A stretch of DNA of 64,000 nt, taken from Exiguobacterium sp. KRL4. Its GTDB lineage: Bacteria > Bacillota > Bacilli > Exiguobacteriales > Exiguobacteriaceae. Shown in pieces: positions 51,602 to 61,249 of the stretch. Location: assembly GCF_001870785.1 (NCBI RefSeq), contig NZ_MOLV01000011.1:1-64000 (forward strand), read 5' to 3'. The translations under genes and the position numbers were made by a program. The notes beneath the pieces were generated by a model. It searched no databases and was not told where the DNA came from. It saw nothing but the letters and a program-made list of their open reading frames with translations. Each line of letters opens with the position of its first letter. Position 1 is the first letter of the stretch.

Positions 51602-54145
51602 GTGAAATGGATTAATCAAAAAATTGGTCGACAATTGATGTTCGCTTTTTATATGGTTTTTATCGCACTGAGCCTGACATCAGCGATCGTCTATAACTAT
51701 ACAGAACGTAAGATCGATCAAACGAATGCGATATTCGACGATCTACGGGAACGCCGGACAAACGCTAACGCGTTAGCCAACGAATGGACACGTGTGCAGA
51801 GCAACGTGAAATCGTATGTGCTGTTCGGAACACCGGAAATGCTCGATACGATCAAAAGCAATCAGCGTGAAATCAATCGTTTGACGGCGTGGTTCGAAGA
51901 CAATGCCATCTATACCCAAGGAAAAGAATATGCGGGTGCCACACGGACGCTCTATGACGATTATTTCGGCACTGCCCTACCGCTATTGACGGAATATGTC
52001 GCAGGGAAAAAACAGGGTGCCATCGACGAATCGTTCCTCGACCCTAAAACACTTGCTTCCTTATCGAACGGTGACGATTTATTTAATCAAAACGGCACTT
52101 TAAAAGGGACGAATAGTCAATTGACGACCGATGCCGATGCAGCGGGAATCGATACGTTGCTTGCGAACTACTTGACCTTGATCCAAGAAAAGGAAGTCGA
52201 AGCGAAGACCAGTCTATTGGATGAGATGCGTGTCGCCCAGATCATCTGGTTATCGAACCTGGCCGTGCTTGTCATCATCCTGCTGTTACTCGTCCGCCCG
52301 TTCATCAGCCGGGTGACGAAGCAGGTCAATACATTGTCACGTGACAGTGCGTTACTTGCGGGCGGTGAAGACATTGCCGCGATCCCGTTACCAACACGTC
52401 ATGATGAGTTGTATACCTTAACCACTTCGTTTAACCGGATGGCAGCATCCATCGCCGACAACAAGGTCCATCTGCTCGCGAAAAACGAGGAATTACAAGC
52501 GCAACAAGAGGAACTCGTCGCCCAGCAGGAAGAACTGCAGGCGCAGCAGGAAGAACTTGAAGAAGCACTTGAAATCACGTTACGAAGCGAACAGCACTTG
52601 AAGTACCGAAACGAATTGACGGAAACCCTTGCTTCCCGCGAGACGCTGACCGCTTACCCGGAAATCATCGAGAAGCTCGTCTCGATCACCCACTCGGAAA
52701 TCGGTGCCTTATTGTTCCTTGACCAGCATGATGTCCGCTCGACGATCGAATACGGGATGACGGAAGAGATGGTCGGTCAACTCGTCAAGGACGACCAGTC
52801 GTTGTTCCACCGGGCGCGTGTCTTGAAACGACCGGTCCACTCGTCGAAACAAGTCGCACACGACAGTCCGTTACCGTATCCATATTATATGTATGAAGTC
52901 GCTGTCCCGATTCTTGATCCGAACGAAGAAAAAATCATCGCCTGCGTTTATCTCGTCCGTTACCGCGATGCCTTCACACCGGAACAGATGGGCGATATCC
53001 TCTCGTTCTCGCATCAGTTGTCACTGTCCTTGATGCGGATGGGGATTTACGAAAAAATGATGCACGAGAAAAACAAGACGGGCCAACTGCTGAACTCGAT
53101 TCGAGAAGCCGTCGTCTACATCGAACATGAATCCGACGAGCTGCTCGTCAACGAACCGTTGATGAAACTGTTCCCGGAAGTCCAGACGGAGTACCAGGAC
53201 GATAGCAACTTGTCATCGTTCCGCCAGGCGATGTCGGCCTTGTCGTCGATCATCGATGAGCCGGAACCGTTCGAACAGTACATCGAACAGATCGTCGAAC
53301 AAAACCTGCCGAGCGAAAGTCTTGTCGTCTCGATTCGCTCTCACAATGCCTACATTCAAATCTATGCCGAAAAAATTCAAATCAATCAGATTTGGGTCGG
53401 CACGATGCTCGTCTTGCGTGATGTCACAAAAGAGACGGAAGCGGACCGGATGAAAGAAGAGTTCGTCTCAACGGTCTCCCATGAACTCCGGACACCGTTA
53501 TCTTCCATCTATGGCTTTACGGAACTGATGCTGAACCGTGAAATTGATGCGATGAAACAACGTAAATATTTAACGACGATCCACTCAGAAACCGGACGCC
53601 TGACGACACTCGTCAATGATTTCCTTGACGTGCAGCGGATGGAATCGAGCGAACAACGTTACCAAATGGCGACGTTCGACCTCGTCCAGCTTGCCAGTGA
53701 ACTGATTGATTTCCATGATGCGTCACATACGACCCATCAGTTGACGTTCGAGGCAGAAGGTCCGATCATGATCGATGCCGATTCCGAAAAAATCAAGCAG
53801 TTGCTGAATAACCTGCTGAGCAACGCCATCAAGTACTCACCGGACGGTGGGGATATCGCGATCCAGATCCAGAATCAGGACGGGTTCGCAGAAATCATGA
53901 TTCGTGACCATGGAATCGGTATTCCACAAGAAGCGATGTCGAAACTGTTTGATAAGTTTTATCGTGTCGACAATTCGGAAACCCGCAAAATCGGTGGAAC
54001 CGGACTTGGTTTATCGATCTGTAAAGAAATCGTCAAACACCACAACGGAACGATCGACGTCGAATCGACGGTCGGTGTCGGATCCACCTTTACGATCCGC
54101 TTTCCGATTGCTGTCATCTCGACGATCCTGACGTATGAAGAATAA
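51602..54145 (+). CDS. Multidomain sensor histidine kinase
   Basis: An 847-residue membrane kinase starting at GTG 51602 after GGAGG. Order: TM1 (about 11-31), extracellular sensor of about 180 residues, TM2 (about 214-236), HAMP (about 237-290), a QQEEL-repeat coiled coil (about 296-330), a GAF-like domain (about 340-485), a PAS-like domain (about 495-610), HisKA with phospho-acceptor H627 (TVSHELRTPLSS) and HATPase (NLLSNAIKYSPDGG, DHGIGIPQEA, GGTGLGLSICKEI). No response regulator lies nearby, so it is an orphan. Confidence 0.93.
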   Translation: MKWINQKIGRQLMFAFYMVFIALSLTSAIVYNYTERKIDQTNAIFDDLRERRTNANALANEWTRVQSNVKSYVLFGTPEMLDTIKSNQREINRLTAWFEDNAIYTQGKEYAGATRTLYDDYFGTALPLLTEYVAGKKQGAIDESFLDPKTLASLSNGDDLFNQNGTLKGTNSQLTTDADAAGIDTLLANYLTLIQEKEVEAKTSLLDEMRVAQIIWLSNLAVLVIILLLLVRPFISRVTKQVNTLSRDSALLAGGEDIAAIPLPTRHDELYTLTTSFNRMAASIADNKVHLLAKNEELQAQQEELVAQQEELQAQQEELEEALEITLRSEQHLKYRNELTETLASRETLTAYPEIIEKLVSITHSEIGALLFLDQHDVRSTIEYGMTEEMVGQLVKDDQSLFHRARVLKRPVHSSKQVAHDSPLPYPYYMYEVAVPILDPNEEKIIACVYLVRYRDAFTPEQMGDILSFSHQLSLSLMRMGIYEKMMHEKNKTGQLLNSIREAVVYIEHESDELLVNEPLMKLFPEVQTEYQDDSNLSSFRQAMSALSSIIDEPEPFEQYIEQIVEQNLPSESLVVSIRSHNAYIQIYAEKIQINQIWVGTMLVLRDVTKETEADRMKEEFVSTVSHELRTPLSSIYGFTELMLNREIDAMKQRKYLTTIHSETGRLTTLVNDFLDVQRMESSEQRYQMATFDLVQLASELIDFHDASHTTHQLTFEAEGPIMIDADSEKIKQLLNNLLSNAIKYSPDGGDIAIQIQNQDGFAEIMIRDHGIGIPQEAMSKLFDKFYRVDNSETRKIGGTGLGLSICKEIVKHHNGTIDVESTVGVGSTFTIRFPIAVISTILTYEE

Positions 54146-54154
54146 TGCAGACGA

Positions 54155-54528
54155 CAAAGGGGCTGACTCATAAGTCAGGCCAAAATCAATCCTTGTGACG
54201 GACGGTTTCGACATCCTCGCTTTCCATGGGCGGAAGGTAAGCCGCGGCAGCCCACATTCCATGCGGTCATGCCGGGTCTTACCTATTCCTGACGGAAGCG
54301 CTAATCGCGCTTCCTTTTCCCATAGGAGTCGAGGATGAACGTTTCCGTCCTTCATCAATCAAATGGCCGATGATCCCATCTTTTCACGGGGTCATCGGCC
54401 GTTTCTATGCAAATTCTTATTGTTCACGAAGGAAAAGGGAGGTGGATTTCCGGATCAAACACCGGAAATCCACCTCCCTTCATTCATTTTAATCGAGAGA
54501 CGTCTTTACTTTCGAGTCAGCCCCTTTG
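54155..54528. mobile_element. 374-bp MITE-like element with 15-bp terminal inverted repeats
   Basis: Perfect 15-bp ends (CAAAGGGGCTGACTC, 54155-54169, and its complement at 54514-54528) bound a non-coding, hairpin-rich block. Inside are a perfect 19-bp hairpin (54435-54453 with 54462-54480), a 13-bp hairpin with one mismatch (54365-54377 with 54388-54400), a GGAAGCG/CGCTTCC hairpin and a long outer pairing of GGACGG...CATCCTCG with CGAGGATG...CCGTCC. No target duplication is visible. It fills the gap between the kinase gene and flhP. Confidence 0.75.
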
Positions 54529-54545
54529 CTATTGATCCAACTGAC

Positions 54546-55328
54546 TTATTTAAGCGACGTCACGATGCCCATCATCTGGTCCGATGTCGTCAAGGCTTTG
54601 GAATTGAACTGGTACGCCCGTTGAATCTGCGTCAAGTTCGTCATCTCTGTTCCCATGTCGACGTTTGACGTCTCAAGTGTCCCGACGGTCAACGGATTAC
54701 CTGCTGCATTCTGATATTGCCCTGTCGCCGTGTAGAGCCCTGCTCCTGCTTCGGTCAATTCGCCGTGGTTCGGGATATCGGCGACGCCGATCCGGGCGAG
54801 TACACGCCGTTCTCCGTTCAGGATACCCGTGATGTTGCCGTCCTTGTTCAGTTCGATCGAGGTCGCATTGTCCGGTAACGTGATCGGTTCGTTGGCTTGA
54901 TTGATGACCGACCGTCCCGCGTCATCCGTCAACAGGACTTGTCCGTTTGCTTGCGGTGACAATTCAAAGTTGCCGTCCCGCGTAAACTTCGTCACACCAT
55001 CCGCATCAATCACACCAAAAAAGTGATGCGGATCACTGAGAGCCGCGTCCAGATTACGCCCCGTATTTTGGAACGTCCCCGTCGTAAAGCGCGTCGCTTC
55101 ATTGGCAACATAACCGCCGACACCGAGGCGAAGTCCTGCTGGTGTCGTCAACGGACCTGTTGCAAGTCCTGCCGGTTGATTGTTGAGATTACGGACAAGC
55201 AGTTCATTAAACTGCGATTCACGTCGTTTATAGCCATTCGTATTGGCATTCGCCAAGTTATGTCCTGTCGTATCGAGCTGCTTCTGGAGCTGCGCCATTG
55301 TACTGGCGGATGTATAAAGTGATTGCAT
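54546..55328 (-). CDS. flhP: Flagellar hook-basal body protein FlhP (FlgG-like)
   Basis: A 260-residue FlgG/FlgE-family protein: N-terminal MQSLYTSASTMAQLQKQLDTTGHNLANANTNGYKRRE motif and C-terminal LETSNVDMGTEMTNLTQIQRAYQFNSKAL motif, the paired helices that build the flagellar rod/hook. It is 15 bases after the flhO stop, as in the Bacillus flhO-flhP pair, with AAGGAGG before the ATG. A distal rod component is likely. Confidence 0.93.
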   Translation of the reverse strand: MQSLYTSASTMAQLQKQLDTTGHNLANANTNGYKRRESQFNELLVRNLNNQPAGLATGPLTTPAGLRLGVGGYVANEATRFTTGTFQNTGRNLDAALSDPHHFFGVIDADGVTKFTRDGNFELSPQANGQVLLTDDAGRSVINQANEPITLPDNATSIELNKDGNITGILNGERRVLARIGVADIPNHGELTEAGAGLYTATGQYQNAAGNPLTVGTLETSNVDMGTEMTNLTQIQRAYQFNSKALTTSDQMMGIVTSLK

Positions 55329-55343
55329 GGATTTCCTCCTTGA

Positions 55344-56132
55344 TTAACGGACACGTCCGATTTCCGAGACCGCTCTTTCAGCAGTCCGGTCATAGGCCTG
55401 GATGACTTTTTGATTGGCTTCGAACTGGCGGAGACCGGCGTTCATCTGTGTCATCGTCTGTTCGACTTCGACGTTCCCGAGTTCAAGGACCCCTTGATCC
55501 ACTTTGACAGCACCAGCGTTCAATGCGTCCGGTGACCGGAACAACCCGTTCCCCGTCCGTTCGAGCGTCTCCGGTTGATCCGTCACGACAAGACCCAGGT
55601 TCCCGATCGCTTGCCCGTTCCCGTCCGTGACAGCACCGTCTGCGCTGACGACGAAATCTTCATTGACGACGTTCAACGGTTGTCCATCCTCACCAAGTAC
55701 CAGATCATTTTCAGTCGTCCGTAAAAACCCATCCTGTCCGACAGCGAACTGACCGTTTGTCGTATAAAGGGTTTCTTCTTCACCGGTCGTCGGGTCCGCA
55801 TGGCGAACCGTAAACAGGGCGGCTCCTTCGAGCGAGCTGATTTGAATGTCTGTCGCATTTCCGGTCTCGGTGATCGAACCCAGGGCAAAGTTCGGTGTTG
55901 CTGCCTGCATGAAGACACCTGTCGCCAGTTTCCCGACCGTTCCGCGTGAGCGGATGCCCGACTGTTCATTGACGGCCGACTGCTGGATCATCATCTCAGG
56001 AAATGTCCGAAGGGATGCCTGATCCGCACGAAAACCCGGTGTCCGGGCATTCGCCAGGTTGTTACTTAACATTTCTTGTTGCCGTTGTAACGACTGCATG
56101 GCATTGGATGCCGTGTACATTCCTCGTAACAT
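55344..56132 (-). CDS. flhO: Flagellar hook-basal body protein FlhO (FlgF/FlgG-like)
   Basis: A 262-residue rod-family protein with MLRGMYTASNAMQSLQRQQEMLSNNLANARTPGFRAD at the N-terminus and LELGNVEVEQTMTQMNAGLRQFEANQKVIQAYD near the C-terminus, the conserved ends of flagellar rod and hook proteins. It is first in a two-gene operon with flhP. Confidence 0.93.
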   Translation of the reverse strand: MLRGMYTASNAMQSLQRQQEMLSNNLANARTPGFRADQASLRTFPEMMIQQSAVNEQSGIRSRGTVGKLATGVFMQAATPNFALGSITETGNATDIQISSLEGAALFTVRHADPTTGEEETLYTTNGQFAVGQDGFLRTTENDLVLGEDGQPLNVVNEDFVVSADGAVTDGNGQAIGNLGLVVTDQPETLERTGNGLFRSPDALNAGAVKVDQGVLELGNVEVEQTMTQMNAGLRQFEANQKVIQAYDRTAERAVSEIGRVR

Positions 56133-56363
56133 ATGTGTTGGCTCCTCATTGACTTATTGTTCAATTCTCTTCTTTATAGTATATCGGTCAATTTTTGGGG
56201 AATTCGATGTTTTTTTCAAAATAAGGAAATGAAAAACGTAGATGCATCGAAAGACCTACCCCTTTCGTTCAAAAACATTTGCTTATTTTTCAACAGATTT
56301 GATATTTCCAACTCCCATAAATTGTTATAATTACACTATGACGACACGAAACGAGGTGAGGTT

Positions 56364-58862
56364 ATGCCCTTCTTTAAAAAGAAGAATACAGAATCCTTCA
56401 TCAATGGCTCCTTGGATTTTAAACAGCTTGTCGACGCGACCCATTTTTTAGAGAATCATCCGGATGCCGTCTATACCTTGAATCTAGAAGGACAGATCGT
56501 CTCCTATAATCAAAAACTTTCGCTTCTTCTAGGCTATGGGGGAAAACAACTCCAACACCAGCATTTCAGCGACTTCATCACACCAGCTGAAGCCAAACGA
56601 ATTGCTCCGATCAAACAACGGGCATTGAGCGGCGAAACCGTCCACTTCACAGCAGAAGTCGCCCATCATGACGGGTATCGCTTAACGATGAACGTCACGA
56701 ACATTCCGATTTATCAAAACCATGTCATCATCGGCGTCTACGGTATCGCCCGGGACATCACCCAACATGTTCAGCTTCGGCTTCAACATACCCGGCTGTC
56801 GGCAAAAGAACAATTGACGGCGTCACTTCCGGGACTCGCTTTTTTTGAGTACGAAACAAAGCAGGACCATCTCACTTTGTCGGCTCATTTCGCCTCCTTA
56901 CTGAATATCTCGCAACATCGGCTGGCTTCACTCGATTACGATGAATTTTTACTTGAAATTCATCCGGATGACCGGCCCCATTTCAAAAAACAACTGACAC
57001 TCCTTCAGACAGGTGAACCAACTGTCTCCTGCCGCTTGCGGATGAACCAAACACGCGACTACACACGAGGCGTGACTTGTCAGGGACTCCGCTCCGAAGA
57101 AGGCAACCAGGAACTGTTCAGTTTTCTGTTCCAAGTCGCTGCAAAAGCGACTGACGATTCGGAAACCGAGCCCGTACCGGACCAGACGATCCAACAAGAG
57201 GATATCCGGAAACTCTCTTTATACGATGAAGTGACCGGACTGCCGAACCGGACCTTATTCCTTGAAGAAGTCGAGCATCTAATCCGGACCGATCACCCGT
57301 TTACGATTTTATCGCTTGATTTTAATCAGTTGCATCAGATCAATGAACAGATTGGTTACGATATCGGTGATCACTGGTTAAGACAGACAAGCCACTGTTT
57401 GACGGAAAAATTACCGGATTTCTACTGTTCCCGACTTGCCGGCGACCACTATGCCGCCTTGTCGACACAACCGTTCGACGAAGTCTCACTAAAGGAGACG
57501 TGTCTTGATCTGTTGACGCTGAACGAGACCCGTTTTCAGATTGAAGGCTACGAGCTGGCGGCTGAACTGGCGATTGGTCTTAGTCCGTTCCAACATGACG
57601 AGACGACGGCAACGGAATTGCTTCACACTGCTAATCGTGCCTTGTCCCGTGCCAAACTAAAGGTACAACCCTCTTACGAATTTTATACGTCACAGCTCGA
57701 CCTTGAAATCTATCGTCGTCATCAGCTCGAACAAAGTCTGCGTCATGCGATCGAACAAGACGAACTGTTTCTTGAATACCAACCAAAGGTCGACATATGG
57801 AGCGGACAGATTTTGGCGTGCGAAGCCCTGATTCGCTGGGATCATCCTGAATGGGGACGCATTCCCCCACAAGACTTCATCCCGTTATCGGAAGAAGGTC
57901 ATTGTTATCTGCCGATCGGAGAATGGGTACTCGACACCGTCTGTCGGACCATCCAGTCTCTCATGCAACAACATGTTCCGGTCGTCCCGATTTCAATCAA
58001 TCTCTCTTCGAATCAACTGCTTCACCGGGACTTCGTCCAAACGATCCGTTCGTGCCTGCACCGCTATCAAGTCCCGACCCGGTACTTACAACTCGAGCTT
58101 CAGGAAAGCGTGTTGTTGCATGAAAGCGAGTTCGTCAAAGAGACGTTACAACAGCTCCATCAGTTAGGAGTCCAGCTGATCCTCGACGGCTATGGAAGCG
58201 GTGTTTCTTCCTTAAGCAGCCTCCAGAGTTATCCGATCAGCAGTCTGAAACTTGACCGGTCGTTCGTCGCCCGACTCGAGAAAGACGATCGGTCCGTTCC
58301 GCTCATCAAAAGCATCGTCTACCTGGCGAAAGAATTTCAGTTATCCGTCGTCGCTGAAGGCATCGAGACGCTTAACCAACTCGATCAGTTCCGGGATTTT
58401 GAATGCCATGCCGTTCAAGGTTATCTGTTCAGCCGTCCCGTCGGCATCGAAGCGTTACGTCTTCTTTTGAAACAAGGAGTCCTGCAGCCGGTTGAATCGA
58501 TGAAGAAGTCACCGAAAAAACCGTTGCCGTCTCTACACGGACTTATCTCGATCACACGATTGAATGGAAAGGATGTCAACGTCGGGGCTTCCCCGATCCT
58601 CATCACCCGCAGTACGAACCGTTCTGTTCATTTTTATGCGTCAATCCGCCTGCCGGTCGACCATCAAATCGAGCTGTCGCTTCAATTAACGGATATCGTC
58701 CACCCGAAAATACTGATTGAACCGCTCGCCGTGACCGAACTCGATAACGGGCTGTTCCATTATTCGGCCGACTATAAAATCCGTGCTCAGTCGGGACAAA
58801 TCATGAAGGCACTCGAAACGTCCCAGCAACTGAAGCTCGATGAGTTCTTCATGTTATCCTGA
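56364..58862 (+). CDS. PAS-GGDEF-EAL protein with degenerate catalytic motifs
   Basis: An 832-residue cytoplasmic protein starting at ATG 56364 after GAGGTGAGG. PAS-type domains lie at about 30-270, GGDEF at about 280-445, EAL at about 450-700, and a C-terminal ~115-residue beta-rich region may be PilZ-like. The GGDEF site reads RLAGDHYAAL (A359-G-D-H-Y), so cyclase activity is unlikely. The EAL site has E487 (EALIRW), LELQES and QGYLFSRP, but the DDFG loop is LDGYG (D608-G609), lacking one metal-binding Asp. It may bind c-di-GMP rather than make or cleave it. Confidence 0.9.
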   Translation: MPFFKKKNTESFINGSLDFKQLVDATHFLENHPDAVYTLNLEGQIVSYNQKLSLLLGYGGKQLQHQHFSDFITPAEAKRIAPIKQRALSGETVHFTAEVAHHDGYRLTMNVTNIPIYQNHVIIGVYGIARDITQHVQLRLQHTRLSAKEQLTASLPGLAFFEYETKQDHLTLSAHFASLLNISQHRLASLDYDEFLLEIHPDDRPHFKKQLTLLQTGEPTVSCRLRMNQTRDYTRGVTCQGLRSEEGNQELFSFLFQVAAKATDDSETEPVPDQTIQQEDIRKLSLYDEVTGLPNRTLFLEEVEHLIRTDHPFTILSLDFNQLHQINEQIGYDIGDHWLRQTSHCLTEKLPDFYCSRLAGDHYAALSTQPFDEVSLKETCLDLLTLNETRFQIEGYELAAELAIGLSPFQHDETTATELLHTANRALSRAKLKVQPSYEFYTSQLDLEIYRRHQLEQSLRHAIEQDELFLEYQPKVDIWSGQILACEALIRWDHPEWGRIPPQDFIPLSEEGHCYLPIGEWVLDTVCRTIQSLMQQHVPVVPISINLSSNQLLHRDFVQTIRSCLHRYQVPTRYLQLELQESVLLHESEFVKETLQQLHQLGVQLILDGYGSGVSSLSSLQSYPISSLKLDRSFVARLEKDDRSVPLIKSIVYLAKEFQLSVVAEGIETLNQLDQFRDFECHAVQGYLFSRPVGIEALRLLLKQGVLQPVESMKKSPKKPLPSLHGLISITRLNGKDVNVGASPILITRSTNRSVHFYASIRLPVDHQIELSLQLTDIVHPKILIEPLAVTELDNGLFHYSADYKIRAQSGQIMKALETSQQLKLDEFFMLS

Positions 58863-58874
58863 TGATCCTCCATC

Positions 58875-58913
58875 AAAAAGGCGATCCCAATGCAACATCG
58901 GAACCGCCTTTTT
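58875..58913. terminator. Terminator between convergent genes
   Basis: AAAAAGGCG (58875-58883) pairs with CGCCTTTTT (58905-58913), between the end of the PAS-GGDEF-EAL gene and the convergent MFS gene. Confidence 0.6.
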
Positions 58914-58921
58914 CGTATGAA

Positions 58922-60118
58922 TCAAGAATGTTTTTTACTGAGGACCGCCGTTTGCGTCCGTTCGAGCACCGCATTCGTAATGACAATCAAACCGGTGAAC
59001 AGGAACAACGCTTCAAAACCAAAGTGACCGGCAATCTGACCACCGGCCAGTGGTCCGAGGAAATTCCCCATGAACTGCGCCGACTGGTTGTAACCGAAGA
59101 TCCGACCCGATGCATTCGCCGGCGTATGTTTGCGGAGAAGTGTCTGGACCGACGGCATCAACGCCGCGGTCGCAAAACCGATTCCCATCCGTAAGATGAT
59201 CAGTTGGCTTGTATCCGTCACGAACGCCTGCGGAATCAGGAACGCGGCGAAAATCAGCAAGGCGAAGAACAGAACACGTTCCGCCCCAATCTTATCCGAC
59301 AGGCGACCAAGCCGCTGCGCCGCCAGCAAGGCGGCAATCCCAGGTGCTGATGCGACGATTCCGGATAACAGCGCCAACCGTTCCGTACCGGGACTGAGTT
59401 CCCGGACGTATAGCGATAAAATCGGACTAATCGATTGAGCCGCGAACTGAATCAAAAACGTCGTCAAAAAGAGACTTAGAATCAATTCCGGATGACGCAG
59501 TGATTGAATGACTTCTTTGGCTGACGCCATCGACTTCGTCTGCAGCGGTACGAAGTCTTCTTTGACGAAGAAATACGTGACGAGGAACGTCAGAAAGAGC
59601 GGAATGCTCGTAAAGAGAAAAACGGGTCGAAGCCCAATCATATCGGCAAGGAATCCTCCAATCAGAGGTCCGAGTAATCCACCGGCAATCCCACCGGTCG
59701 ATAATGTACCGAGCGCCCAGCCACTTTTCTCTTTTGGGGTTTGTGACGCAATCAAGGTGATTCCGGCGGAGATGAATCCGGAGACGGCACCCATCACGAG
59801 TCGTAAGAAGACGAGTTGATAGACATCCTGAACGAAGCTGATCAAGAACATGACGATCGACATCCCGAGGCTCGCGCGGAGCAACATTAGCTTCCGTCCT
59901 TTTTTATCCGCGAGTCGTCCCCAAATCGGTGAGACGATCGCTGCGACGAGAAATGTCGCACCAAACGCGACGCCGGACCATGTCGTGATTTCCTGACGAC
60001 CACTCACGCCCAGTTCTTCAATGAATAAGGGCAAAAACGGTAAGACTAAACTCAAGGCAGCAGCGGTCAAAAAACTACCGATCCAGACGACAACTAGATT
60101 TCGTTTCCACAATGGCAT
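58922..60118 (-). CDS. MFS multidrug-type efflux transporter
   Basis: A 398-residue protein with twelve helices, the MFS loop motif GRLADKKGRKLMLL after helix 2, and GISAGITLIASQ/GGLLGPLIGGF in the antiporter motif C position. It resembles 12-helix drug:proton antiporters such as those of the DHA1 group. The substrate is unknown. Confidence 0.88.
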   Translation of the reverse strand: MPLWKRNLVVVWIGSFLTAAALSLVLPFLPLFIEELGVSGRQEITTWSGVAFGATFLVAAIVSPIWGRLADKKGRKLMLLRASLGMSIVMFLISFVQDVYQLVFLRLVMGAVSGFISAGITLIASQTPKEKSGWALGTLSTGGIAGGLLGPLIGGFLADMIGLRPVFLFTSIPLFLTFLVTYFFVKEDFVPLQTKSMASAKEVIQSLRHPELILSLFLTTFLIQFAAQSISPILSLYVRELSPGTERLALLSGIVASAPGIAALLAAQRLGRLSDKIGAERVLFFALLIFAAFLIPQAFVTDTSQLIILRMGIGFATAALMPSVQTLLRKHTPANASGRIFGYNQSAQFMGNFLGPLAGGQIAGHFGFEALFLFTGLIVITNAVLERTQTAVLSKKHS

Positions 60119-60282
60119 TGTGGCATCACTTCCTTTTTAATGGTAAATCCGTGTTAATTCAACAACTTCTAATATACACTTCACAAAGTGAAATGTCTAC
60201 GGATTAAACTGATTCCATTGCCTTATATCCAAATCTGTCCAAACGACCGATACTTAGGTAACAACAAAAGGAGAGTGAAGAT

Positions 60283-61152
60283 ATGAAACGTTTCATCGTT
60301 AGTCTGATCTGTCTCTCGCTCGTCAGTGCATTTCTTCCTGTGAAGAGCGAAGCGGCCGTCACCGTCACGCGTCACACCGTGATGTGGTCCATTCCTGAAG
60401 CGAAACAAATTTCAACGAAAGTCACACAGCTGGCAAACAGACAGATGAAACGTGTCTACCTGCATGTCGCTGTCGAGGGTGACCGAACTCTCTACCGCAC
60501 ATTCGTTGAAAAAGCTCATCTTGCCGGAATCGAAGTTTATTTCTTATTCGGTCAGCCCGGCTGGATTACGAATGAAGGGACGACGAACCGACCGAACGTC
60601 GAAGATCCGCTAGCTTGGATCAACGTCTATCTCGAAGAAACGATGGAACGACCGGACGGAATCAGTGTCGATCTCGAGCCGTATGCCTTACCTGCCTGGG
60701 AAACGGACCAAGCGGCCGTCATCGCTTCCTATCAACGCCTCTTGACGGCTTTTCATGATGTCAGCGCATCTCGTGGGCTTCCGTTGCAACTGTTCTTACC
60801 TTTTTGGTTCCATACGGTCACTGACGTCTCCGGACGCCCGCTCAGTGAATGGGCGATGGAGCTCGCTGATGAAGTGACCTTGATGAGTTACCGGACGGTC
60901 TACGGCGGCGGGAATGGTCTTGCCGCAATCACGATGACCGATGCCTTATATGCCGCGAGTCATCAACATCGCCTGTCCTATGCACTGGAATTCACGGAAC
61001 TGCCGGAAACACCGAGCATCACCTTTTACGGAAAGACACGGACTACGCTTAATCAACTGATCAATCAGACGATGAACGGTTCGCTGCCGCCAAGCGCCAT
61101 CGTCTATCATGATTTTGAAGCGTATCAGGCATTCATGCGGAGTACGCAATAA
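60283..61152 (+). CDS. Secreted barrel-like protein of unknown function
   Basis: A 289-residue secreted protein with signal peptide (to about residue 24). The core alternates strands and helices as in a TIM barrel: VYLHVAVEG, VYFLFGQPGW, GISVDLEPYAL, LQLFLPFWF, DEVTLMSYRTV and IVYHDFEAY. The acidic DLEP end of one strand and the MSY strand are reminiscent of GH18-like barrels, but the classical DxxDxDxE motif is not present. No named family is claimed. Confidence 0.75.
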   Translation: MKRFIVSLICLSLVSAFLPVKSEAAVTVTRHTVMWSIPEAKQISTKVTQLANRQMKRVYLHVAVEGDRTLYRTFVEKAHLAGIEVYFLFGQPGWITNEGTTNRPNVEDPLAWINVYLEETMERPDGISVDLEPYALPAWETDQAAVIASYQRLLTAFHDVSASRGLPLQLFLPFWFHTVTDVSGRPLSEWAMELADEVTLMSYRTVYGGGNGLAAITMTDALYAASHQHRLSYALEFTELPETPSITFYGKTRTTLNQLINQTMNGSLPPSAIVYHDFEAYQAFMRSTQ

Positions 61153-61202
61153 TCAGGAAAGATTGGTTCCAGAATTATCACTTTTTCTTACGTTTTCCAT
61201 AC

Positions 61203-61240
61203 AACAAGGGGTCATTCCGCGATTGGAATGACCCCTTGTT
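61203..61240. terminator. Bidirectional terminator between the barrel gene and mbl
   Basis: A perfect 16-bp stem (61203-61218 with 61225-61240) with a 6-base loop, able to stop both convergent transcripts. Confidence 0.85.
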
Positions 61241-61249
61241 TGATTCGTC

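Noticed and set aside
54155-54528. Calling the element a complete insertion sequence
   Set aside because: It has no open reading frame for a transposase and no visible target duplication, so only a MITE-like label is supported.
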